Shown in pieces: positions 8,765 to 16,556 of a stretch of DNA of 56,003 nucleotides (positions within the stretch are counted from its first letter, which is position 1; each line of letters opens with the position of its first letter). The notes under the pieces were generated by a model. The model was not told where the DNA came from. It saw nothing but the letters and a program-made list of their open reading frames with translations, and searched no databases. This DNA is from Phycisphaerales bacterium (GTDB lineage Bacteria; Planctomycetota; Phycisphaerae; Phycisphaerales; UBA1924). The position numbers and the translations under genes are program-made. The stretch is taken from assembly GCA_017642965.1 (NCBI GenBank), contig JAEPOJ010000026.1, positions 1-56,003 on the forward strand, read 5' to 3'.

Positions 8765-10234
8765 TCAATCCTCCCCTTCGTGGAATGTGCCATCGGAGTG
8801 GAAGTGGCCACCCTTCTGGATCGAACCGCTAGTGGCGAGCATGAGCTGAAAAGCACCGTCGAGGACGACCTCGTCGCCGTCACGAAGACCGCTGAGCAGG
8901 GCGACCCAACGCCCATCGTCGAGACCGAGGTCGGCCTCCATGCGGATCGCCTCGTTCGGGTTGCTCGGGTTGCGACGGAAGATGACGGGTGAGAGCCCAT
9001 CACGCTGCACGGCGGCGAGCGGAATGGCGAGTTCGGGCGAAGCCGTCGAGTCGGTCACGATCTCGAGCTGAGCCGAGACGCCCGGTCGGGCCCAGGGCTT
9101 GAGTTCATCGGGTACGACGAACAGTTCGAGCGTGCGGTCGTTTGGGTCGCCTGCCAGCCCGAGCGAGATGGTGCCGTCCATCGTCGCGGTCAGAGGCACG
9201 GCGCGTCCCGCGGCGGTCGGCGTCGGCGGGACGATCCGAGCCGAGAGCCCGTCCCGCAGCACACCCAGGTCGCTTTGGAGCCCGGACGCACGGAAACGGA
9301 GCCGATCGGGCTGCACGACGGTGACGACGGGTGTCTTCTCGTCCGCCCACGAGCCGTTGGTCAGGCCCAACATCTCCACGACGCCGGCTTCAGACGCAGT
9401 GACCTCGATTGCGGCGATCGTGGCCCAAACAGGCTCGGTCCCATGAGGCGTCTCGACGGTTCGGGCGAGTTCGTCCCTCGAACGGGAAACGACGGAGGAG
9501 GCGGCGTCGAGCAGATAGTCCAGGCGTGACCGGGCCGCACGAAGATCAGCAACGGTCTGCTGCCGGTTCGCTCCGAGTTCCGCCTTCTTCTCCATCACGT
9601 TGGCAAGGTCAGCGCGAGTGCTCGCGAGTGCTGCCCGGGCTTGGGCGAGCTCATCGACGCGACCGCCGCCCGCCTCACGGACCGACTGCAACTGTTCGAC
9701 CCGCTCGTTCCAGACTGCGACACTCTCGTGGAGGCTGTCCTCGTGCTGCTGGTGCGCTGCGAGCAGCGGCTCAAAGGTCTCAAGACGTGCACCCAGCCGC
9801 TCGATCTGTGACTCGGCGTCGGCCAGTTGCTGCTGCATCTCCCGCCACGCCGGCGAATCGAGCCGGTAGAGCGGTTGGCCCGCTTGGACCCGGTCAAACT
9901 GCTCGACGAGCAGCTCAACACGACCGGGGACGGCGGTCCGGTACTCGCGTCGCGCCGTGGGCAGGTACTCGAACCGACCCGGCACGCGGAGAGTCTGCTC
10001 GACCCGCCGGCGCTCGACCTTGACGAAGCTGATGCCGAGGTTCGACCGAACCGCGGCCGGGATGGCAACACGGTCGGACCCGGTTGCCTTGGTCTCGGCC
10101 TCTGAGGCGTGGTCATGCCCGTCGCCATCGCCGTGCTCAGCAATACGTTGCTCGTTGGAATCTGATCGATCGCAGGACACAAGGAACACAGTGGCGATCG
10201 AGAACACAAGGATGAAAATCAAGGTCCGGATCAT
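8765..10234 (-). CDS. RND periplasmic adaptor (membrane fusion protein), module II
   Basis: The 489-residue lipoprotein has a signal ending FLVSC (Cys21), followed by a His/Asp-rich stretch (GDGDGHDHASE, about residues 36-46). The barrel-sandwich hybrid and helical hairpin typical of CusB/CzcB adaptors follow, including YRTAVPGRVELLVEQFDRV near 101-119 and a long coiled-coil arm near 130-240. The C-terminal beta-barrel contains AIPLAAVQRDG and DGDEVVLDGAFQLM. It would link the RND pump to TolC. Its ATG overlaps the stop of the preceding thioredoxin-like gene by 4 bases and the RND gene starts 3 bases after its stop, so the three are probably translated together. The His-rich N-terminus may capture metal in the periplasm (inference). 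Confidence 0.92.
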   Translation of the reverse strand: MIRTLIFILVFSIATVFLVSCDRSDSNEQRIAEHGDGDGHDHASEAETKATGSDRVAIPAAVRSNLGISFVKVERRRVEQTLRVPGRFEYLPTARREYRTAVPGRVELLVEQFDRVQAGQPLYRLDSPAWREMQQQLADAESQIERLGARLETFEPLLAAHQQHEDSLHESVAVWNERVEQLQSVREAGGGRVDELAQARAALASTRADLANVMEKKAELGANRQQTVADLRAARSRLDYLLDAASSVVSRSRDELARTVETPHGTEPVWATIAAIEVTASEAGVVEMLGLTNGSWADEKTPVVTVVQPDRLRFRASGLQSDLGVLRDGLSARIVPPTPTAAGRAVPLTATMDGTISLGLAGDPNDRTLELFVVPDELKPWARPGVSAQLEIVTDSTASPELAIPLAAVQRDGLSPVIFRRNPSNPNEAIRMEADLGLDDGRWVALLSGLRDGDEVVLDGAFQLMLATSGSIQKGGHFHSDGTFHEGED

Positions 10235-10716
10235 CCCTCACCCCCTTCGCCATCCGCGATGTGTGCGCATGCGACTTGGAGGCGAGTGACGAGTTCGCTC
10301 ACCGAAGGTACGCCATCGGGTCCTTCGTACATACGGCAGCCCATCGAAGGCATCGTCGGTGCCTCCATGCCGAATAGATCAGATCCATTCACGAGTACCG
10401 TTGGAGCGGGATACCCGCGGCGGATGTCTGATGTAGCTAAAGATTGCTGGTCGATCTGGACAAGATCCACGTCTTGTCCGAGTATGCTGATCGCCTGTTC
10501 AAGCCGCTCGTTCATAATCGGCGTGAGCGGGCAGCCGTCGAATCCGAGTAAGGTGATTAACATGGTTGTTTCTCGATTATTAGGAGCAATGCTCACTGAC
10601 CTTTGGCTGTTTGTGGTCGCATGCTGCCGTTGATCCGTTGCGCTGTTGCAGGCGGCCAGCGTCAGCGGTAGAACTGCCGCGAGGGCGATCGCGATCGCCC
10701 GTTCCATGATGTTCAT
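10231..10716 (-). CDS. Thioredoxin-fold-like lipoprotein in metal operon
   Basis: The 161-residue protein has a lipoprotein signal (LAACN, Cys23). The main domain begins near residue 52 with TMLITLLGFDGCPLTPIMNE, a beta-strand followed by a single Cys (C62) at the start of a helix, then VDLVQID, then a proline-bearing strand (APTVLVNGSDLFG). This order resembles thioredoxin-like proteins with one active-site Cys instead of CxxC. A third Cys lies in SMGCRMY. The gene overlaps both neighbours by 4 bases. It could reduce or shuttle metal-bound thiols in the periplasm, but that is inferred. An internal start at the TMLI methionine would give a signal-less form; GAGGAGG upstream of the first ATG favours the full form. 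Confidence 0.7.
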   Translation of the reverse strand: MNIMERAIAIALAAVLPLTLAACNSATDQRQHATTNSQRSVSIAPNNRETTMLITLLGFDGCPLTPIMNERLEQAISILGQDVDLVQIDQQSLATSDIRRGYPAPTVLVNGSDLFGMEAPTMPSMGCRMYEGPDGVPSVSELVTRLQVACAHIADGEGGEG

Positions 10717-12191
10717 CGGGATGCCTCCTCGGCGGGCGTATCGCCTCGCGCCGCGGTATGTGGTGTGTTTGCTGTTGTGGTGTCTTTGTCGGTCGCGGGC
10801 TCGACAGGAGCCGGCATTTCCGGCTCGTCCGGACCGAGCAGGCGCGTGATCTCGATCGCCGCGTCGGTCTCGGCCAGACGCAGATCGAGCAGGCGGCTCT
10901 TGGCCTCGAACCGTCGCGTGACAGTTTCGAGCAAGAGCAGCGTGTTCACCTCGCCAAGATCGATCAGTTGCTCGACTTCGGATGCCTGCTCGTCGAGCAT
11001 CGGCACAAGATCACGCTCGAACGCATCTCGCTGCGTTCGCGAGGCGTCGTACGCTGCACGGGCCATCGCGAGGTCGCGGGTCAGACGCTCGAAGGTCGTC
11101 TCCGCCGCGGCCCGAGCCACATCGCGGCGAGCCTTCGCTTCCGCGATGCCCGCCCGGTTGGCGTTGAGGATGGGTATGGGTATCGACACACCAAGCAGAA
11201 GTCGGTCGTCGTTGTCTTCGCTCCCGTAGCCCGTGCCGATCGTGATGTCCGGATACTGCTTGCGGACTTCCAGGCGGAGCGTCTCCTCGGCGACCTGATA
11301 CTCGGCGCGGCGCACCGCAAGGGTGGTGTTCGCCTCGATGAGTCGCTCGTTCGCACCGGTGGTCTCAGCGATCGACGCGGGCGGAATCGCCGGCAGCAAC
11401 TCCACCGGAGCGTCCGGCGGAAGCCCCATCAAACCGAGAAGTTCGACCCGGGCCCGGGCCTCTGCGAGCACCGCCTCGGCGACATCCGCCCGGGTCTCGA
11501 CCAACTCGGCCCGCAGGAGCCGAGCCTCGACCCGCGTGAGTTCTCCCGCCGTCTCCAGCTGGTCGGTAATGGCGGAGATCCGCTCGACCTGACCGATCAC
11601 CTCACGCAGCAATAGGAGCCGCTCGGACGCCACAGACCACGACGCCCAGGCCGAGCGAACCGCGGCCCGCGTGCTCCACTCTGCATCGACGATTCGCCGC
11701 AGCTCGGCCTCGTACGCCGCCCCGGCCCGATCCTTCTCGACGCCGAGCCGACCCGAAATCGGGATCGTCAGGCTAAGCGTGAGCCCGTAGTTGAACGGTC
11801 CCGAGAGGACCTCTTCGCCATCGAAGCCGAACTGCGGATCGTCCCACAGCCCCGCAGTGTCGAAGGTTGCGAGCGCGACACCGGCATCAAGCCGAGCCAG
11901 CCGGAGGTCGGGGTTGTAGAACAGCGCGAGCACCTCGCCCTCTGCGGGCGAGAGCCCGTCGTTCGGGTCGAACCGCTCCGGCACCTGGTTGCCGGCCTCG
12001 GAGAGCCGCTCAACGAAATACGAGATGGGTTCAGTTGCAACGAGCCGTGCGTCGAGTGCGGCCCGATGGTCGGCCAGCTCCAGCGGTACCCGTTCATACG
12101 ACTGGCAGCCCGCCAGCACGATTAGGGCGACCGCCGAGCCGAGACCTGGCAGCATGACCCGCGTTCGAGGCGGGCGTTTCAGATTGTCCAT
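10713..12191 (-). CDS. TolC-family outer-membrane efflux protein, module II
   Basis: The 492-residue outer-membrane channel protein exports substrate delivered by the RND pump and adaptor. ATG 12191 is preferred over upstream in-frame starts because AGGA lies at good spacing and the signal sequence follows directly, with lipobox VLAGC (Cys29). Two long helical repeats typical of TolC/CzcC proteins are visible (Ala/Arg/Glu-rich stretches near 175-260 and 385-460), with LSLTIPISGRLG and LLLGVSIPIPI strand motifs. A Thr/Pro-rich acidic tail ends the protein. Its stop overlaps the next gene's ATG. It pairs with the adaptor at 8765-10234. Confidence 0.9.
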   Translation of the reverse strand: MDNLKRPPRTRVMLPGLGSAVALIVLAGCQSYERVPLELADHRAALDARLVATEPISYFVERLSEAGNQVPERFDPNDGLSPAEGEVLALFYNPDLRLARLDAGVALATFDTAGLWDDPQFGFDGEEVLSGPFNYGLTLSLTIPISGRLGVEKDRAGAAYEAELRRIVDAEWSTRAAVRSAWASWSVASERLLLLREVIGQVERISAITDQLETAGELTRVEARLLRAELVETRADVAEAVLAEARARVELLGLMGLPPDAPVELLPAIPPASIAETTGANERLIEANTTLAVRRAEYQVAEETLRLEVRKQYPDITIGTGYGSEDNDDRLLLGVSIPIPILNANRAGIAEAKARRDVARAAAETTFERLTRDLAMARAAYDASRTQRDAFERDLVPMLDEQASEVEQLIDLGEVNTLLLLETVTRRFEAKSRLLDLRLAETDAAIEITRLLGPDEPEMPAPVEPATDKDTTTANTPHTAARGDTPAEEASR

Positions 12192-12275
12192 TGTTTTGAT
12201 TCCTGTCTGGATCCAATGCGATGACCACCGCAACGGAGAACACCGCCGCAGTACGCGCGAAGGAATAGAAAGGAA

Positions 12276-12701
12276 TCAGATGGTGAGGCGAACGCTCGCC
12301 ACGATCGCGAGCCTATGGGCCCCGCTGGGGTCAAACCAACGCGGTGGCATCGGCGGGCCGCGGCGTCCAAGGCCGGTCTCCGCAAGGACGACGCCCCACG
12401 AGGGAGACATGACGATCGCGGGCGGCACATCACTCCCACCATCGCCACGGGGAAGCGTCAAAAGTTCCGCGGTCGTGATTTCGACATCGGTACAACCGCA
12501 GTCATGCTCGTGCTCACCCGCGGGAACGGGCAGCGGCCACGAGCTGTCATGTCCGCAGGCCGAATCGCAGTGCTCGGTCTCCGCGGGTGCATGCTCGTGC
12601 CCCCCACCGAGGCACAGCACAGCCATGCCGCCAGCGCCGCCGGCGAGGGCATGGAACGCGATGATCGCGATAAGCAGAATGGCGAGTGGACGATTACTCA
12701 C
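12276..12701 (-). CDS. Small Cys/His-rich secreted protein heading module II
   Basis: The 141-residue ORF starts with GTG 12701 and opens with a hydrophobic signal segment (about 6-30). A Cys/His cluster follows (about 30-71) with GGGHEHAP, HCDSACGHD and GEHEHDCGCTDVEI. The rest is Pro/Gly-rich without recognised motifs. The cluster suggests periplasmic metal binding. It is the first gene of module II, as the Cys-rich protein at 19829-20269 is of module I, and both share a signal segment-Cys cluster-short acidic motif layout. A TATACT box lies 6 bases upstream of the GTG, so the gene may be leaderless. Function is inferred and no database family is named. Confidence 0.65.
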   Translation of the reverse strand: MSNRPLAILLIAIIAFHALAGGAGGMAVLCLGGGHEHAPAETEHCDSACGHDSSWPLPVPAGEHEHDCGCTDVEITTAELLTLPRGDGGSDVPPAIVMSPSWGVVLAETGLGRRGPPMPPRWFDPSGAHRLAIVASVRLTI

Positions 12702-12707
12702 GGTGGT

Positions 12708-12713
12708 AGTATA
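12708..12713 (-). promoter_or_regulatory. Candidate -10 box (TATACT) for the module II head gene
   Basis: On the minus strand TATACT is followed by six bases (ACCACC) and then the GTG start codon. That spacing would place transcription start on or next to the start codon. No good -35 was found 16-18 bases upstream. A 12-bp palindrome GGAGGATCCTCC lies further upstream at 12760-12771. If real, this is an internal promoter that lets module II be expressed separately from module I. Confidence 0.35.
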
Positions 12714-12831
12714 CCTCGGGTCCAGTCGAGCGTGGCTTGAGATCAGACGACTTTATCGGGGAGGATCCTCCTTAGAGACCCCGGATCGCCTGATGGACAA
12801 CGCCGACATTGCCCGAACTATTCAAATACAA

Positions 12832-13434
12832 TTAGTTTCGACCACCCTCGCTTCTCCTTGAGTCCGCCAGGATCTGGACGCCTCCACGCACCACGACCAT
12901 GACGACAATCGAGCCAACCACAAGATCAGGGACGCGGCTACCCGAAACCATCACGAGAAGCCCCGCCACGATGACACCCGTGTTTGCGATCACATCATTC
13001 TTGGAGAAGATCCAGGACGCACGCATGTGCGCGCCGCCGTCGCGGTGCTTCGCGATGAGCCGCAGACAGACGAGGTTTGCAGTAAGAGCAACGGTCCCGG
13101 CTCCGATCATCAGATGACTCGTGGGCTCGCTGCCAAACACCGCCCGCCGAATGACCTCGACCAGAACGCCGAGACCCAATACGATCTGAAGTACGCCGCT
13201 CACTCGCGCTGCGGTCCGCTGTGTGCCTCCAGACCGGCTCGCAGCGTACAACGCGATGCCGTACACAGTGGCATCGGCCAGCATATCGAGCGAGTCGGCC
13301 AGCAGCGCGGTGGACTCCGCGATCCATCCAACGACGACCTCGGCGACGAACATCACGCCGTTAATCGTCAATAGCGTCATGAGTGTTCGCTGTTCGAGCC
13401 CAACGGCACCCTCTGCGCAGTCGCACCCGCTCAT
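12832..13434 (-). CDS. Short CDF-type cation transporter lacking the cytosolic domain
   Basis: The 200-residue protein has the membrane part of a cation diffusion facilitator and stops at residue 200 with no C-terminal ferredoxin-like domain. TM2 has D47, D50 and D54 (LLADSLDMLAD), so the His of zinc-type CDFs is replaced by Asp. TM5 has FSKNDVIANTG, which keeps one Asp but lacks the second acidic/His partner. A Cys pair opens the protein (GCDC). The metal is therefore uncertain. Its ATG overlaps the RND stop (ATGA), so it is translated with module I. It is the CDF counterpart of the full-length one at the end of module II. Confidence 0.85.
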   Translation of the reverse strand: MSGCDCAEGAVGLEQRTLMTLLTINGVMFVAEVVVGWIAESTALLADSLDMLADATVYGIALYAASRSGGTQRTAARVSGVLQIVLGLGVLVEVIRRAVFGSEPTSHLMIGAGTVALTANLVCLRLIAKHRDGGAHMRASWIFSKNDVIANTGVIVAGLLVMVSGSRVPDLVVGSIVVMVVVRGGVQILADSRRSEGGRN

Positions 13435-16400
13435 TGATCACGTTCCGCGTCAGCATCCTGCGGGCTTTGCTTCATGAATACCGATGCGATAACCGGAAGC
13501 ACGAACAGTGTGAGGATCGTCGAGGTGATCATGCCGCCGATGACCACCGTCGCCAAGGGGCGCTGGATCTCGCTACCGACACCTGTTGCGATCGCCATCG
13601 GTATGAATCCAGCTATATCGGTGATTGCTGTTGCGAGCACCGGTTGGAGGCGGGTCTTCGATGCCGCGATGATCGCATCCTTGCTCTGCTGGCCTGTGTT
13701 GAGTGTGTCGCGGATCGCGGTGATGAGGATCTGCCCGTTGAGCACGGCGATGCCCGTGAGAGCGATAAACCCGACGGCGGCGCTGACGCTGAATGGGATA
13801 TCTCGCCACCACAACGCGAAGATCGCACCGACAGCAGCAAAAGGGATGCAGGTATAGATAATGATAACATCCCGCAGGTTTTTCAGGCTGAAATACAGCA
13901 GAAAGAACACCATGAGTAGGACCGCGGGCACAACGATGACCAAGCGAGTCCTGGCGCGTTCCAAGTTCTCAAACTGTCCGCCCCACTCAAGCACGTAACC
14001 CTCGGGTAACGTGACTCGTTCATCAATGGCTGCCCTTGCTTCACTGACAAACGACGCGGGGTCTCTGCCACTGACATTCGATTGCACACGGATGAGTCTT
14101 CTGCTCCACTCGCGGTTGATCGTGGCCGATCCTTCCGAGAGATCGACCGAGGCCATCGACGAAAGTGGCACCGCGACGCCCCCTTCGGTCGGAATGCGTA
14201 CTGATGACACCGCTTGTACATCTTCCCTGAATGTCTGCGGAAGTCTGACGACCAGCGGGAAGACACGCTGGCCCTCAAACACCTCGCCGACGCGGATCCC
14301 ACCGATCGCCTCAACGAAGTCCAACACCTCGCTGGCGGCGACGCCGTACCGGGCAACCCGGGACTGGTCGACAGAGACCGACAGCGATGGCTGCCCCGTG
14401 ATCTGGTCGACCGAGATGTCTGATGCTCCTGGGATGTCTAGAAGCACGCGCTGAACTTCGTCGGCGATCCGGAGCAGCTCGTCGAAATCGTCGCCGAAGA
14501 TCTTGATCCCGATATCAGATCGGATGCCCGAAACCATCTCGTTCATACGCATCTCGATCGGCTGCGTGAACACCATATTGACACCAGGGAACTGTGAGAT
14601 GGTCTTCTCCATCTCGATCACGAGCCCCGCCTGCGTGTCCGCTCTCGTCCACTCTGCACGCGGCTTGAGCGTCAAGAAGATGTCTGTTAGCTCGATCCCC
14701 ATCGGATCGGTCGCCACCTCGGCGGTCCCGATGCGGCTCCAGATGTGCTCGATCTCGTCTGGGAAATCATCGAGCAGCACTTCTTCGATCCGCGTGTTGT
14801 ACCGCACGGACTCATCAATTGAGACGCCAGCGAGCCGGATGGTGTTCACAACCATCGAGCCCTCGCTCAGCCGCGGGATGAACTCGCCGCCCATCTGCGT
14901 GCTCCGGTAACCAGCGACACCAAGTAGAGCCACGGCCAGCAGCATCACGACCCACCGGAGTCGAATCGCTCCGCCGACGGCCCAGCCGTATGCACCGGCC
15001 AATCCCCTCAACAGAATGGCGTCCTTGGGTTTCGCGCGACGCGGAAGGAAGTAGTACGACAGAACGGGTGACAGAAACACCGCGACCAGCAGGGCTCCCA
15101 GGAGCGCGAAGATGAACGTCCACGCCATCGGCCGGAACATCTTCCCCTCGATGCCTTCAAGCGTCAGCACGGGGGCAAAGACGAGCGTGATGATGCCCAT
15201 CCCGAACACGATGGGTCGCACCACGCGCGCACTAGATTTCGCGATCGATTCGAGCCGCTCGGAAGGCGAGAGTTTCCGGCCAAGCTCTCGCTGGCGTTCC
15301 TTCAGCGAGCGGAGGTTCGCTTCCGTCATGACCACCGAGCCATCGACAAGGATGCCGAAGTCGATCGCACCGAGGCTGAGCAAGCTCGCTGCGATCGCGA
15401 ACTCATACATGCCCTGCACGGCGAACAGCATTGAAATCGGGATGGCGACCGCTACGAGCAGCCCGGCTCGGATGTTGCCCAGAATGATGAGCAACACAAC
15501 AATCACCAACACGGCACCGATCACGAGGTTGTGCTCGACCGTCTTGATGACCTGCTCGACCAGCAGGGTCCGGTCGTACACAACATCCACGACGACATCG
15601 GGCGGCAGCGACGGCGCGAGGGATTCAAGGCGTTCGCGGAGTTCCTCCGTCACCACACGACTGTTCTCGCCCATTAGCATGAAGGCCAGGCCGAGGACGA
15701 CCTCGCCCTCGCCGTACGCCGAGACCGCGCCGCGGCGGATCTCGCTGCCGATTTCAACCTCCGCGACATCCTGAATCCGCACCGGCGTGCCGTCGCTGGA
15801 AGCAACCACGATGTTCTCGATCTCACCGATCGTCGCAACACGCGCCAGCCCCCGCACCACCCTCGCTTCACCGGAGGTCACGATCTGCCCGCCGCCGACG
15901 TTGGCGTTGTTGCGGCGCAGCGCATCCAGCACATCCTCAAGCGTGAAGCCAAACTTGATCAGTGCTTCAGGCTTGACGACGACGTGATACTGCCGCTCCA
16001 AGCCACCCCACGAATTGACCTCGGCCACACCCGGGACCTTGCGAAGCTCGGGCTTGATCACCCAATCGTGGATGGTCCGGAGTTCTTCGATAGAGTGTTC
16101 GCCGGTCTCCGACCGGATGACGTAGTGAAAGACCTCACCGAGACCGGTCGCGATCGGGCCGAGCTCCGGCCTTCCGACACCATCTGGCAGTTCGACTGCC
16201 GAGAGCCGTTCGGTAATGTACTGCCGCGCGTCGATAATGCGGATGTCGTCATCGAAGGTCGCCACGACCTGTGAGAAACCGAACTTTGAGACGGACCGCA
16301 CGTTCTGGAGCCCGGGCAGCCCGCCGATCGAGAGTTCGACAGGAAGGGTGATCTGCTGCTCGATTTCTTCCGGGCTGAGCGCGGGGGCCACGGTGTTGAT

Positions 16401-16544
16401 CTGCACTTGGATCGGCGTGGTGTCTGGAAACGCGTCGATCGGAAGCTGGATCATCCGGTACACACCGGCGGCGCACGCGATCGCGAACAGCAGAATGACA
16501 AGCACTCTGTTCCTGAGCGACATCTCGATAAGACGGGTCAGCAT
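13431..16544 (-). CDS. czcA: Heavy-metal efflux RND transporter, CzcA family (module I)
   Basis: This 1037-residue pump has the HME-RND layout. The TM4 signature is DFGILVDGSVVMTEAN, giving D395, D401 and E408. These align with the proton-relay residues D402, D408 and E415 known from CzcA of Cupriavidus metallidurans, which supports Zn/Co/Cd-type transport. The N-terminus (TM1 near 13-30) and the periplasmic porter segments (PELRKVPGVAEVNSWGG near 165-181) are intact and there is no frameshift. It lies 12 bases after the adaptor stop and overlaps the short CDF by 4 bases. The family is certain. The metal is inferred from the signature and from neighbours. Confidence 0.94.
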   Translation of the reverse strand: MLTRLIEMSLRNRVLVILLFAIACAAGVYRMIQLPIDAFPDTTPIQVQINTVAPALSPEEIEQQITLPVELSIGGLPGLQNVRSVSKFGFSQVVATFDDDIRIIDARQYITERLSAVELPDGVGRPELGPIATGLGEVFHYVIRSETGEHSIEELRTIHDWVIKPELRKVPGVAEVNSWGGLERQYHVVVKPEALIKFGFTLEDVLDALRRNNANVGGGQIVTSGEARVVRGLARVATIGEIENIVVASSDGTPVRIQDVAEVEIGSEIRRGAVSAYGEGEVVLGLAFMLMGENSRVVTEELRERLESLAPSLPPDVVVDVVYDRTLLVEQVIKTVEHNLVIGAVLVIVVLLIILGNIRAGLLVAVAIPISMLFAVQGMYEFAIAASLLSLGAIDFGILVDGSVVMTEANLRSLKERQRELGRKLSPSERLESIAKSSARVVRPIVFGMGIITLVFAPVLTLEGIEGKMFRPMAWTFIFALLGALLVAVFLSPVLSYYFLPRRAKPKDAILLRGLAGAYGWAVGGAIRLRWVVMLLAVALLGVAGYRSTQMGGEFIPRLSEGSMVVNTIRLAGVSIDESVRYNTRIEEVLLDDFPDEIEHIWSRIGTAEVATDPMGIELTDIFLTLKPRAEWTRADTQAGLVIEMEKTISQFPGVNMVFTQPIEMRMNEMVSGIRSDIGIKIFGDDFDELLRIADEVQRVLLDIPGASDISVDQITGQPSLSVSVDQSRVARYGVAASEVLDFVEAIGGIRVGEVFEGQRVFPLVVRLPQTFREDVQAVSSVRIPTEGGVAVPLSSMASVDLSEGSATINREWSRRLIRVQSNVSGRDPASFVSEARAAIDERVTLPEGYVLEWGGQFENLERARTRLVIVVPAVLLMVFFLLYFSLKNLRDVIIIYTCIPFAAVGAIFALWWRDIPFSVSAAVGFIALTGIAVLNGQILITAIRDTLNTGQQSKDAIIAASKTRLQPVLATAITDIAGFIPMAIATGVGSEIQRPLATVVIGGMITSTILTLFVLPVIASVFMKQSPQDADAERDQ

Positions 16545-16556
16545 GGTGGCTCCGGA

